The notes below the pieces were generated by a model. That model saw only the letters and a list, made by a program, of their open reading frames with translations. It was not told where the DNA came from and did not search any database. Below, piece by piece: positions 16,068 to 25,082 of a DNA stretch of 54,070 nucleotides. Each line of letters opens with the position of its first letter. Position 1 is the stretch's first letter. The stretch is taken from contig DXMY01000023.1 of the NCBI GenBank assembly GCA_019413925.1, positions 1 through 54,070 on the forward strand. Reading direction: 5' to 3'. The translations under genes and the position numbers were made by a program. The DNA is from Collinsella sp. GTDB lineage: Bacteria > Actinomycetota > Coriobacteriia > Coriobacteriales > Coriobacteriaceae.

Positions 16068-16180
16068 GGTGGGGGAGATGTGGCGTTTCCGCAGATAAAA
16101 CCGACCAAAATAAACCTGTCCCTTTTTGGAGGGTGGAGAATGGGGTAAAGTAAGTGGTGGTTAACTAGAGGAGGCTTGCT

Positions 16181-16381
16181 ATGGCACCTATCGATATTGT
16201 TGTACTGGCTGTTATCGGCATTGCGTTTGTCGCCGTGTGCGTGCGCATTTATCGCAAGGGCACCTGCGCCGACTGCGCTCAAGGTGGCGTTTGCACAGGA
16301 CATTGCTCCAACAAAAAGACCTGCGCCGCACTTAAGGGCGTAGACAAAATCGCCGAAGACTTGGGCCGCGGTATCAAGTAA
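16181..16381 (+). CDS. FeoB-associated Cys-rich membrane protein
   Basis: 66 residues: one N-terminal membrane helix (IDIVVLAVIGIAFVAVCVRI), then a short tail with seven clustered Cys (CADCAQGGVCTGHC, CSNKKTC region). This is the layout of the small Cys-rich proteins found beside feoB in many anaerobes; a role in iron handling at the FeoB exit is assumed, not proven. It follows the feoB terminator by about 115 bases and has its own AGGAGG ribosome site, so it may be transcribed separately. Confidence 0.8.
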   Translation: MAPIDIVVLAVIGIAFVAVCVRIYRKGTCADCAQGGVCTGHCSNKKTCAALKGVDKIAEDLGRGIK

Positions 16382-16485
16382 GGCCCGTCATCCAGACGCC
16401 CTGCGAGCATCCGCCCGCGGGGCGCTTTGTACATTTGGGGGAGAGCGCGGCGAGTTGAAGAGTAATTTTGGGGTATCGTTAAATC

Positions 16486-16552
16486 AGTTGCGGTGAAATA
16501 CGGACTGTTTTGGCTGTCAAAGGCCTTATCTACTCCGTATTCCACCGCAACT
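16486..16552. repeat. GTTGCGGTGGAATA hairpin family, copy 1
   Basis: A 19-base arm (16486-16504) pairs with 16534-16552 with one mismatch, followed by TTTTT. It sits between the converging Cys-rich gene and kdpE. Related copies lie at 24899-24965 and 29208-29276. It probably works as a bidirectional terminator. Confidence 0.75.
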
Positions 16553-16566
16553 TTTTGTGGGGTGGG

Positions 16567-17271
16567 CTAGAGACGCTGCATGCGGTACCCGACACCCATG
16601 TGCGTCTGAATCATCTTGGGGTGAGAGGGGTCTGACTCGATCTTCTTGCGCAGGGTGCGCATGAACACGCGCAGGCTCGCCAGATCGCTGTCCCAGCTCG
16701 TGCCCCATATCTCGCGGGTGATGAAGGTGTGGGTGAGCACCTTGTCGACGTTTTTCGCCAGAAGGACGAGTAATTTGTACTCGGTTGGGGTGAGCGAGAG
16801 CTCGCGTCCGTCTTTCGTCGCGTATCCCGCGGCGTAGTCGATATGCAGCGGACCGTTGTCGAACGTGCTCGCTTCTGTCGACTCGCTTGACGCCATCGAG
16901 GAGCGCCTCAAATTCGCACGGACGCGCGCGAGCAACTCATCCACAGAAAAGGGCTTGGTGAGGTAGTCGTCTGCCCCTGCGTCAAGTGCTGCAATCTTGT
17001 CGGAATCTTCGGTGCGCGCCGAAATGACGATAATGGGGACTGCCGACCAGCTTCGGATCTTCGTGATGACCTCGATACCGTCAATGTCGGGAAGGCCGAG
17101 GTCGAGCATGATGAGGCTGGGGCCGTGCGACACCGCATCCATGATGGCGGCCTGGCCGTTGCAAACCTTGCTCACGACATAGCCGTGGAGGTCAAGCGCG
17201 GTCGAAACGAGGTTTTGAACGGTCAGGTCATCTTCGACCAGGAGGATGCGTGGCTTAGCGGCATTATTCAT
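16567..17271 (-). CDS. kdpE: KdpE, response regulator of the potassium system
   Basis: 234 residues. It has a receiver domain (ILLVEDDLTVQNLV, phosphorylated Asp in LIMLDLGLPDIDG, Lys in LTKPFSVDELLAR) and an OmpR-type winged helix (LSLTPTEYKLLVLLAKN, ending MGVGYRMQRL). It receives phosphate from KdpD and activates kdpFABC. The start ATG 17271 overlaps the kdpD stop by 8 bases, giving translational coupling. A longer upstream reading frame exists only because it continues through kdpD in another frame. Confidence 0.93.
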   Translation of the reverse strand: MNNAAKPRILLVEDDLTVQNLVSTALDLHGYVVSKVCNGQAAIMDAVSHGPSLIMLDLGLPDIDGIEVITKIRSWSAVPIIVISARTEDSDKIAALDAGADDYLTKPFSVDELLARVRANLRRSSMASSESTEASTFDNGPLHIDYAAGYATKDGRELSLTPTEYKLLVLLAKNVDKVLTHTFITREIWGTSWDSDLASLRVFMRTLRKKIESDPSHPKMIQTHMGVGYRMQRL

Positions 17272-19999
17272 GAATCTCGATCTCCTCGGCGGGCAGGGTA
17301 AAACGGAAGACGGCCCCATGGGGGTGGTTGTCGCGAGCTTCGATGACGCCGCCATGCGCCTCCACGATGGAGCGGCAGAGCGACAGCCCAAGGCCGATGC
17401 TTCGACGCGAATCCACGGGCCGCGTATTGCGTGAGGTGAAGAAGCGCTCAAAGATATGAGGCTTGTCGCAGTCTGCCACACCCGGCCCATCGTCTGCGAC
17501 GTCCACCACGACGAACGCACCCTCGCGACGTGCGCTGATGGTGACAGTCGAGTCCTCGGGCGTGTATTTGAAGGCGTTCATGATGAGATTCGTAAGCACC
17601 TGCATGATGAGATGGACGTCGATGCGTACCAGCAGGATGTCGTCAGTGTGCTCGATGGTGACGGTACGTCCATGCGATGCTTGGGCGACATGGCTGAGGG
17701 CGGCCTCGATGACCTCGTCGATGAGCTCGGATGTGAAGTTGAGGCAAATGGTGCCATCCTCGACGCGTGTGATGGCGAGGAGGTTCTCCACGGTATCGAT
17801 AAGCCAGAGGGAGTCGTCGTAGATGGCATCGGCAAGATCGCAGCGTTGTTCGAGGCTGAGCTTCTCGTCGCTCTTCCGAAGGATTGCCGCAGATCCGGAT
17901 ATAGCCGTGAGGGGTGTCCTCAAATCGTGTCCGATGGAGCGCAAAAGGTTGGCGCGCAGCTGCTCGTTTTTCGCCAAGACCGCAGCCTCTTCGCGCTCTT
18001 GCGCCGCCCGGTCGCTTTCGAGCGCCAAGGCGCATTCGCCTACGATAGATAGGACGATTGAATGCTCGAAGGCTTCGATCTCGCGCCCCTCCAGGTCGAT
18101 GCCGATGACACCGAATACTTTGTCGCCGGTGCGAACCGCGAGGTAGAGACAGCGCGCCTCAGGCAGGGTCCGCGTGCTTGCGCCCGCGCGCTTGTTGTTG
18201 GTGAAGGTCCAGGTTGCAACGGCGCGCTCGTAGTCGGTGAGCAGCGACGCGGATCGGTTTTCGGTGCCAGCGGACTCATAGAGCGCCTTGCCGAGCGTGC
18301 CGTGTTCGGCGGGGTAGAAGACCACGTCGAGTTTTAGCAGTTTGACAAGTTGGTTCATGGCGACGCGGGCGCACTCCTCCGCGCTATGGGCTTGCTGTAA
18401 GAGCTGGTTCGTTTCGAGGAGTACGCGCGTTTTGAATGCGTTCTCGGCGGAGGTACGGGCATTGTCGGCGATGCGCGCAGTTAACTCGCCGGCGACCATA
18501 GCGGTAGCGAACATGATGCCGAACGTGACCAGATAGCTTCGGTCGTAGCTGGCGAGCGAAAACAGAGGCGTTACAAAGCAGAAGTTGTAAAGCACTACAG
18601 AGAGCACGCTCGATACGATCGTGCAGATACGCCCCGTCGTGGTGACGGCGGTCAGCAGGGCCGTGAGGATATAGAGGGATATGATGCTGGAATCGGCAAA
18701 TCCCAGATGGCGGAAAGCCGTGCCGATCGCCGTGGCGACAAGAGAGAGGGCCAGCGTGCGAAGCACGTTTCGGCTGCTGGGCGGCTGCAGGGCGAGCGCA
18801 TGGCGGCGTCCTTTGGGTCGGGAGGGCGGAGTCGACTGGTCTGGAATGATGTAAATGTCGAGGTTCGGGGCGAATGTTATGAGCTGTTCTACGAGAGATT
18901 TGCGGCCAAAGAGGGCCTGACGGACGCTGCTGTGCTCGCCCGTGCGCCCCATGACGATCTTCGAAATACCCGACAGGCGTGCGAACTCGGAGATCTGAAA
19001 CGCGACGTCGTCGCCATAGACGGTTTCCATATGTGCTCCGAGCTGCTCGGCTAGGGCGATATTGTCTGCAAGCTTGGCGCGCTCATCATCGCTCATGGCT
19101 TGCGTGCGCGGGCTCTCTACGAACAGGGCGACGAGCTCGCTGCGAAACGCTTTCGCCATGCGTGCGGCGGCACGGACGATGCGGGGATTGGTTGGCGCCG
19201 GGGAGACACAGACTAAGATACGCTCCTTGGTGTAGTAGTCACGGTTTCCCAGCACGCGTGCGGCGTCTGTGAGGTGGCCGGTGCGATCGGCGCAGCGGCG
19301 CAGCGCGATTTCTCGGAGTGCGGTGAGGTTCTCGACGGTAAAAAAATGCTGTTGCGCTCGGTCGGCTTGTGCGGGACGGTAGACGAGGCCGGCGCGAAGG
19401 CGCTCAAGTAGGTCTTCGGGCTCTATGTCGACGAGCTCGACCTGGTCGGCATCATCGAAGATACGGTCGGGGATTCGTTCGCTCACGACAACGCCGGTGA
19501 TGGATGCAACCATGTCGTTTAGGCTCTCGATATGCTGAACGTTTACGGTCGTATAGACGTCGATGCCCGCATGTAGAAGTTCCTCGACATCTTGATAGCG
19601 TTTGTCGTGGCGAGACCCCGGCGCATTCGTATGGGCGAGCTCGTCGACAAGGATGAGCTGAGGGGCGCGCTCGATAGCCACATCTAGATCGAACTCGCTG
19701 AGCGCAATGCCGTTGTGCTCGATGAGTTTACAGGGCACGTTCTCAAGCCCTTGTGCAAGATGGGCAGTTGCCGGACGTTCGTGCGGCTCGATGTATCCCG
19801 CGACGACGTCGACACCTCGCCGCTTGGCGGCGTGGGCGGCTTGAAGCATCGCATAGGTTTTGCCTGCGCCAGCAGCGTAGCCAAAGAAAATCTTGAGGTG
19901 TCCCCGGCTGGTTCGCGCGTCATCGGCGACCTCGTCTTTCTCAATTGCCTTGAGGATGAGGTCTGGATTGACGCGAGTGTCCGATGCGTCGCGCTGCAT
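17264..19999 (-). CDS. kdpD: KdpD, potassium-sensing histidine kinase
   Basis: 911 residues, close to E. coli KdpD (894). It has an N-terminal KdpD domain with Walker A GYAAGAGKT (residues 40-48), a USP-like domain (VCVSPAPTNPRIVRAAARMA), four closely spaced membrane helices, a GAF-like region, then HisKA (SIGHDLRTPLTAISGSA) and HATPase (N, G1 and G2 boxes; VADDGPGV, SIGLGLSLC). I chose the start MQRDASDTRV at 19999 because AGAAAGG precedes it; the longer frame from 20095 has no ribosome site. kdpDE is divergent from kdpFABC, unlike the single kdpFABCDE unit of E. coli. Confidence 0.95.
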   Translation of the reverse strand: MQRDASDTRVNPDLILKAIEKDEVADDARTSRGHLKIFFGYAAGAGKTYAMLQAAHAAKRRGVDVVAGYIEPHERPATAHLAQGLENVPCKLIEHNGIALSEFDLDVAIERAPQLILVDELAHTNAPGSRHDKRYQDVEELLHAGIDVYTTVNVQHIESLNDMVASITGVVVSERIPDRIFDDADQVELVDIEPEDLLERLRAGLVYRPAQADRAQQHFFTVENLTALREIALRRCADRTGHLTDAARVLGNRDYYTKERILVCVSPAPTNPRIVRAAARMAKAFRSELVALFVESPRTQAMSDDERAKLADNIALAEQLGAHMETVYGDDVAFQISEFARLSGISKIVMGRTGEHSSVRQALFGRKSLVEQLITFAPNLDIYIIPDQSTPPSRPKGRRHALALQPPSSRNVLRTLALSLVATAIGTAFRHLGFADSSIISLYILTALLTAVTTTGRICTIVSSVLSVVLYNFCFVTPLFSLASYDRSYLVTFGIMFATAMVAGELTARIADNARTSAENAFKTRVLLETNQLLQQAHSAEECARVAMNQLVKLLKLDVVFYPAEHGTLGKALYESAGTENRSASLLTDYERAVATWTFTNNKRAGASTRTLPEARCLYLAVRTGDKVFGVIGIDLEGREIEAFEHSIVLSIVGECALALESDRAAQEREEAAVLAKNEQLRANLLRSIGHDLRTPLTAISGSAAILRKSDEKLSLEQRCDLADAIYDDSLWLIDTVENLLAITRVEDGTICLNFTSELIDEVIEAALSHVAQASHGRTVTIEHTDDILLVRIDVHLIMQVLTNLIMNAFKYTPEDSTVTISARREGAFVVVDVADDGPGVADCDKPHIFERFFTSRNTRPVDSRRSIGLGLSLCRSIVEAHGGVIEARDNHPHGAVFRFTLPAEEIEIHE

Positions 20000-20110
20000 A
20001 GCGTAGCCTTTCTGAAACGTTGTCCATGCGTGCATACGCGGTGAGGACGCCACTGTATGCTCGCGAGGTCGAGTATAGGCGCACTGCAGCCGCAATAGTG
20101 CTTTCTACCT

Positions 20111-20130
20111 GCATCTTTACGGCATCTTAA
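20111..20130 (+). promoter_or_regulatory. Direct repeat in the kdpD-kdpF gap, candidate KdpE site
   Basis: GCATCTT occurs at 20111-20117 and 20122-20128, eleven bases apart, in a T-rich stretch that resembles OmpR-family tandem half-sites. A weaker GCCTCTTTAA lies at 20153. It is 110-130 bases upstream of kdpF. The assignment is an inference from position and regulator family. Confidence 0.4.
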
Positions 20131-20242
20131 GGTCGTGAGCCCCAGCCCTCACGCCTCTTTAACACCTAGAAGCGGTTACTGTCCCCAGGCGCTTGCGAGA
20201 GCAGGCGTCCGAGACATCGGACCGCGCGTGAAAGGGGCGGTA

Positions 20243-20329
20243 ATGGACATCCTCATTCCCATTATCGGAGTCGTCTGCATCGGACTCCTTATCTATTACA
20301 TCTACATTCTGATGAGGAGTGATTCGTAA
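20243..20329 (+). CDS. kdpF: KdpF, small subunit of the K+-ATPase
   Basis: 28 residues, one membrane helix: MDILIPIIGVVCIGLLIYYI and a short polar end. KdpF stabilises the KdpFABC complex and is about 29 residues elsewhere. The start ATG 20243 follows an AAAGGGGCGG ribosome site. The stop is three bases before the kdpA start. A longer in-frame reading from 20135 is not supported by a ribosome site. Confidence 0.9.
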   Translation: MDILIPIIGVVCIGLLIYYIYILMRSDS

Positions 20330-20332
20330 ACT

Positions 20333-22156
20333 ATGGACGCTGCGATTCAGTACATCTTGTACTTTGCCGTGCTCGTCGTCCTGGCCGTTCCGCTCGGTCG
20401 GTTCATGGCTCATATCATGGATGGCGAGCATACGTTCCTGTCGCCTGTGATTGCTCCTGTGGAGCGTGGCGTCTATCGTCTGCTTCGCATCGACGCGGCA
20501 GAGCAGATGGGGTGTAGGCGCTATCTGGCGAGCGTGCTGGTCTTTTCGGGGATCGGCCTCGTGGCCCTTGTGGCACTCCAGGCGCTTCAGCCTTTCTTGC
20601 CAGGCAATCCCCAGCACCTGCCGGGTGTGTCATGGGACCTGTCGTTCAATACGGCCGCTTCCTTCATAACCAACACCAATTGGCAATCCTATTCCGGTGA
20701 GACCACCCTGTCCTACCTTGTGCAGTTCATGGGCCTCACCGTGCAGAACTTCTTGTCCGCCGGCACCGGTATTGCGGTCATGTTCGCGCTGATCCGCGGC
20801 TTCCGTCAGGTCAAGGAGCAGGGTCTGGGTTCCTTCTGGGTCGACCTCACCCGCACCGTCCTGTATGTGCTCATCCCGCTGAACCTCGTGTTCGGCATCT
20901 GCCTGGCTGCCGGTGGCGTCATCTCCAACTTCCAGCCGGCTCAGAAGGCTGAGCTCGTAGAGCCCGTCGCTGTCCAGCCTAATGCAGACGGCGGCTGGAG
21001 CGTCATCGACGGCGCCCAGATCGAGGGCGATACGGTCAAGGTCGACGGCAAGGTTGTCGAGGGCGCGCGCGTGGTCACCGAGCAGTTCCTGCCCCAGGGT
21101 CCTGCGGCTCCTCAGGTCGCCATCAAGCAGTCCGGTACCAACGGCGGCGGCTTCTTCGGAGTGAACTCCGCTCATCCGTATGAGAACCCCAGTGCCTTCA
21201 CCAACATCATCGAGATGACCAGCCTGCTGCTGATCCCGGCCGCCTGCTGCTTCGCCTTCGGTATCGGCGTCAAAAACACCAAGCAGGGCAAGGCCATCTT
21301 TGCCGCCATGTTCATCCTGCTGGTGATCTTCACCGGCATCATTGCCCTCAACGAGCATGCGGGCACCCCGCAGCTGGCAGATGGCGGCGCGGTCAACATC
21401 GAGATGACCGATGGCCAGGCTGGCGGCAACATGGAGGGCAAGGAGAGCCGCTTTGGCATCGCCTCCTCTTCCACCTGGTCCGCTTTCACGACGGCTGCTT
21501 CCAACGGCTCGGTTAACTCCATGCACGACTCCTACACCCCGCTGGGCGGTTTTGTCCAGATGCTCCAGATGGCTCTGGGCGAGGTCGTCTTCGGCGGCGT
21601 GGGCTGCGGCCTGTACGGCATGATCGGCTTCGCCATCCTCACAGTGTTCATCGCCGGCCTTATGGTCGGCCGCACGCCCGAGTTCCTGGGCAAGAAGATC
21701 GAGCCGGGTGAGATGCGCTGGGCAGTTGTCCTGTGCCTGGCAACTCCGTTTGCCATTCTGGTGTGCTCAGCCATCGCCTGCATGGTGCCCGGTCTTGCCG
21801 ACCAGCTCAACAATGGTGGCGCGCACGGCTTCTCCGAGGTGCTGTATGCCTTCACCTCATGCGGCGGCAACAACGGCTCGGCGTTTGCAGGCATGAACTG
21901 CAACATTCCCTGGATCAACGTCATGCTCGGCCTCGAGATGCTGTTCGCCCGCTTCATGCCCATCGTCGGTACGCTGGCTATCGCCGGCTCGCTGGCCAAG
22001 AAGGGTAAGGTCGCCGAGAGCGCCGGTACCCTGTCTACCACCAACGGCATGTTCGTATTCCTGCTCGTGTTCATCGTTCTGCTGATCGGTGCCCTGAGCT
22101 TCTTCCCGGCCCTGGCGCTTGGCCCCGTTGCCGAGTTCTTCCAGATGATTGCGTAA
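20333..22156 (+). CDS. kdpA: KdpA, K+-selective subunit of the K+-ATPase
   Basis: 607 residues, slightly longer than the usual ~560. It is the membrane channel-like subunit. Selectivity-filter loops are visible as NTNWQSYSGE, SGTNGGGFFGVNSAHPYENP, and FTSCGGNNGSAFAG, in order along the protein. A soluble insert of about 70 residues (near 200-260) accounts for the extra length. It starts three bases after kdpF and is followed by kdpB after 15 bases. Confidence 0.96.
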   Translation: MDAAIQYILYFAVLVVLAVPLGRFMAHIMDGEHTFLSPVIAPVERGVYRLLRIDAAEQMGCRRYLASVLVFSGIGLVALVALQALQPFLPGNPQHLPGVSWDLSFNTAASFITNTNWQSYSGETTLSYLVQFMGLTVQNFLSAGTGIAVMFALIRGFRQVKEQGLGSFWVDLTRTVLYVLIPLNLVFGICLAAGGVISNFQPAQKAELVEPVAVQPNADGGWSVIDGAQIEGDTVKVDGKVVEGARVVTEQFLPQGPAAPQVAIKQSGTNGGGFFGVNSAHPYENPSAFTNIIEMTSLLLIPAACCFAFGIGVKNTKQGKAIFAAMFILLVIFTGIIALNEHAGTPQLADGGAVNIEMTDGQAGGNMEGKESRFGIASSSTWSAFTTAASNGSVNSMHDSYTPLGGFVQMLQMALGEVVFGGVGCGLYGMIGFAILTVFIAGLMVGRTPEFLGKKIEPGEMRWAVVLCLATPFAILVCSAIACMVPGLADQLNNGGAHGFSEVLYAFTSCGGNNGSAFAGMNCNIPWINVMLGLEMLFARFMPIVGTLAIAGSLAKKGKVAESAGTLSTTNGMFVFLLVFIVLLIGALSFFPALALGPVAEFFQMIA

Positions 22157-22171
22157 AGGAGGCGCAGATTT

Positions 22172-24232
22172 ATGGCTATGCAAAAAGACATGATGGGCCG
22201 CGCGGTCCGCGACTCGTTTGCCAAGCTGGACCCTCGCGTCCAGATTCAAAACCCGGTCATGTTCCTGGTGTGGCTTTCAGCCGTCATGACCTCCGTCCTG
22301 GCCGTCGCTTCCATCTTCGGTGTGCAGGACGCGGGTGTGCCCACCTACTATGTGGTCGCCATCGCGGTCATCCTGTGGCTCACCGACCTGTTCTCGAACT
22401 TCGCCGAGGCGCTTGCCGAGGGCCGCGGTAAGGCCCAGGCCGATTCCCTGCGTGCGGCCAAGAAGGATGTCGAGGCCCATCGCATCGAGTCCGTTGAGGA
22501 CAAGGAGCACTTCACCGTCGTTCCCGGCACCGAGCTCACGCGCGGCGACCTGGTGATCGTATGCGCCGGCGAGCAGATTCCCGGCGACGGCGACGTCATC
22601 GAGGGCGCTGCCTCCGTTGACGAGTCCGCCATCACCGGCGAGTCCGCCCCCGTGGTCCGCGAGGCCGGCGGCGACCGCTCTGCCGTTACCGGCGGTACCA
22701 CGGTGCTGTCCGACTGGATCATCGTCAAGATCTCCAGTGAGCCCGGCCAGAGCTTCCTGGACAAGATGATCGCGATGGTCGAGGGTGCCGCGCGCAAGAA
22801 GACCCCTAACGAGATTGCTCTGGAGATCTTCCTGGTGGCCCTTTCCATCGTCTTTATTCTGGTCACGCTGGCCCTGTATTGTTACTCCTGCTTCTCGGTC
22901 GGTCTTAACGACATGGTCAACCCCACGGCTGTGACCACGCTCGTGGCGCTGCTCGTGTGCCTGGCTCCCACTACCATCGGCGCCCTTCTGTCCGCCATCG
23001 GCATCGCCGGCATGAGCCGTCTGAACGAGGCCAACGTGCTGGCCATGTCCGGCCGCGCCATCGAGGCCGCCGGCGACGTCGACATCCTCATGCTCGACAA
23101 GACCGGCACCATCACCCTGGGTAACCGCCAAGCCGCTGAGTTCATCCCGGTCGACGGCGTCGATCCCGCGGAGCTGGCCGATGCCGCCCAGCTTTCCTCG
23201 CTGGCCGACGAGACCCCCGAGGGCCGTTCCATCGTCGTGCTCGCCAAGGAGCAGTTCGGTCTGCGCGGCCGCACGCTCGAGGATAAGGGTATGGAGTTCA
23301 TCCCGTTCACCGCGGCAACGCGTATGTCCGGCGTGAACTACGAGGGCAATGAGATCCGCAAGGGCGCTGCCGATTCCGTTCGCGCTTATGTGGAGGCTGC
23401 CGGCGGCGTGTTCTCCCAGGAGTGCGACGAGGCCGTCGAGCGCATCGCCAAGGCCGGCGGCACCCCGCTGGTCGTGACCAAGAACTGCCGCGTGCTGGGC
23501 GTTGTGTACCTCAAGGACATCATCAAGTCCGGCGTTAAGGAGAAGTTCGCCGACCTGCGCCGCATGGGTATCAAGACCATCATGGTGACGGGCAATAACC
23601 CGCTCACGGCGGCCGCCATCGCAGCCGAGGCGGGCGTGGACGACTTCCTGGCCGAGGCCACCCCCGAGGGCAAGCTCGAGAAGATCCGCGCGTTCCAGCG
23701 CGAGGGCCACCTGGTCGCCATGACCGGCGATGGCACCAACGATGCACCGGCGCTCGCCCAGGCCGACGTCGCCGTGGCCATGAACACGGGAACCCAGGCT
23801 GCCAAGGAGGCCGGCAACATGGTCGACCTCGACTCCAGCCCCACCAAGCTCATCGATATCGTGCGTATCGGCAAGCAACTGCTCATGACCCGCGGCTCGC
23901 TCACGACCTTCTCGGTCGCCAACGACGTCGCCAAGTATTTCGCCATCATCCCGGCGCTATTCTCGCCAATCTACCCCGGGTTGGACGCCCTCAACATCCT
24001 GGGGCTCACCAGCCCGTTGTCTGCCGTGCTGTCCGCCATCATCTACAACGCGTTGGTCATCGTCGCGCTGATTCCTGCCGCCCTGAAAGGCGTGAAGTAC
24101 CGCGAGCTTTCGTCCGGCCAGCTGCTGACCCACAACCTGCTGGTGTGGGGTCTGGGCGGTATCGTGGCGCCGTTCGTATTCATCAAGATTATCGACATGC
24201 TGCTGGCCTTGTTCGGCATTGGCATGATGTAG
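22172..24232 (+). CDS. kdpB: KdpB, catalytic P-type ATPase subunit
   Basis: 686 residues. It hydrolyses ATP to drive K+ uptake through KdpA. The actuator motif is TGES (ITGESAPVV), the phosphorylated Asp is D309 in DKTGT, and the hinge is MTGDGTNDAPAL. Membrane segments surround the core in the usual order. The ribosome site AAAGGAGGC precedes ATG 22172. It lies between kdpA and kdpC. Confidence 0.96.
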   Translation: MAMQKDMMGRAVRDSFAKLDPRVQIQNPVMFLVWLSAVMTSVLAVASIFGVQDAGVPTYYVVAIAVILWLTDLFSNFAEALAEGRGKAQADSLRAAKKDVEAHRIESVEDKEHFTVVPGTELTRGDLVIVCAGEQIPGDGDVIEGAASVDESAITGESAPVVREAGGDRSAVTGGTTVLSDWIIVKISSEPGQSFLDKMIAMVEGAARKKTPNEIALEIFLVALSIVFILVTLALYCYSCFSVGLNDMVNPTAVTTLVALLVCLAPTTIGALLSAIGIAGMSRLNEANVLAMSGRAIEAAGDVDILMLDKTGTITLGNRQAAEFIPVDGVDPAELADAAQLSSLADETPEGRSIVVLAKEQFGLRGRTLEDKGMEFIPFTAATRMSGVNYEGNEIRKGAADSVRAYVEAAGGVFSQECDEAVERIAKAGGTPLVVTKNCRVLGVVYLKDIIKSGVKEKFADLRRMGIKTIMVTGNNPLTAAAIAAEAGVDDFLAEATPEGKLEKIRAFQREGHLVAMTGDGTNDAPALAQADVAVAMNTGTQAAKEAGNMVDLDSSPTKLIDIVRIGKQLLMTRGSLTTFSVANDVAKYFAIIPALFSPIYPGLDALNILGLTSPLSAVLSAIIYNALVIVALIPAALKGVKYRELSSGQLLTHNLLVWGLGGIVAPFVFIKIIDMLLALFGIGMM

Positions 24233-24244
24233 ACGGAGGTTTGT

Positions 24245-24835
24245 ATGTTCAAAGGTATCGCATCGCGCGCACTTGGCGTGTTCGCGCTGTTTACCATCGT
24301 CTGCGGCCTGGGATACACGCTCGTGGTGACCGGCGTCGCGCAGCTTGCGTTTCCGTACCAGGCGAACGGATCGCTTATTACGGTCGACGGCAAGGTTGTG
24401 GGTTCCGAGCTCATCGGCCAGAACTTCGATGACGAAGCCCACATGTGGGGTCGTATCCAGAACGTGTCAATTGTCGAAGGCGAAGACGGCGAGCTCATGG
24501 CGTATGGTGCCCCGTCCAACCTGTCCCCGGCGAGTGAGAAGTATCGGCAGCTTGTGGATGCGCGCGTGAAGAAGATTCGCGCCGCCAACCCCGATGCCGA
24601 TATGGACGCTGTGCCCGTCGACCTGGTGACGTGTTCGGGTTCAGGCCTCGACCCGGAGATCTCTCCGGATGCCGCCGAGTACCAGGTCCCGCGCCTTGCC
24701 AAGGCCACGGGCAAAAGTGAGGACGAGGTTCGCGACATCATCGCCGCGTGCACCAAGGGCCGATTCCTGGGCGTCTTCGGCGAGCCCACGGTCAACGTGC
24801 TTAAGGTGAACCTTATGTTGGACGGCGCGCTGTAG
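24245..24835 (+). CDS. kdpC: KdpC, K+-ATPase assembly subunit
   Basis: 196 residues. One N-terminal membrane helix is followed by a periplasmic-type domain with KdpC signatures: GSELIGQNF, FYGAPSN-like MAYGAPSNLSPAS, PVDLVTCSGSGLDPEISP, AAEYQVPRLAKATG, and GEPTVNVLKVNLMLD. The ribosome site GGAGG precedes ATG 24245. It ends the kdpFABC operon; the hairpin at 24899-24965 follows. Confidence 0.95.
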   Translation: MFKGIASRALGVFALFTIVCGLGYTLVVTGVAQLAFPYQANGSLITVDGKVVGSELIGQNFDDEAHMWGRIQNVSIVEGEDGELMAYGAPSNLSPASEKYRQLVDARVKKIRAANPDADMDAVPVDLVTCSGSGLDPEISPDAAEYQVPRLAKATGKSEDEVRDIIAACTKGRFLGVFGEPTVNVLKVNLMLDGAL

Positions 24836-24898
24836 GTGAGGGAGTGGCGGATGAGGGCATGACTGACTATCTGAGCCCTCAATTCCACCCCGCCCATC

Positions 24899-24965
24899 AG
24901 TTGCGGTGGAATACGGACTGTTTTGTCTGTCAAAAGCCTCATCTACTCCGTATCCCACCGCAACT
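24899..24965. repeat. GTTGCGGTGGAATA hairpin family, copy 2
   Basis: Arms 24899-24917 and 24947-24965 pair over 19 bases with one mismatch, followed by TTTTT. The loop is nearly the same as in copy 1. It lies after kdpC and is a probable terminator. Confidence 0.78.
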
Positions 24966-25082
24966 TTTTGTGAGGGTCGGGATTGAAGGTGGAGAGTGCG
25001 AGCGAGTGCGGATACGGCAGTTGCTGGTACGATAAGTACGTTAGCAACTGCCGCCGAGCGGCTCAAACGAAAGGAAGCCTGC

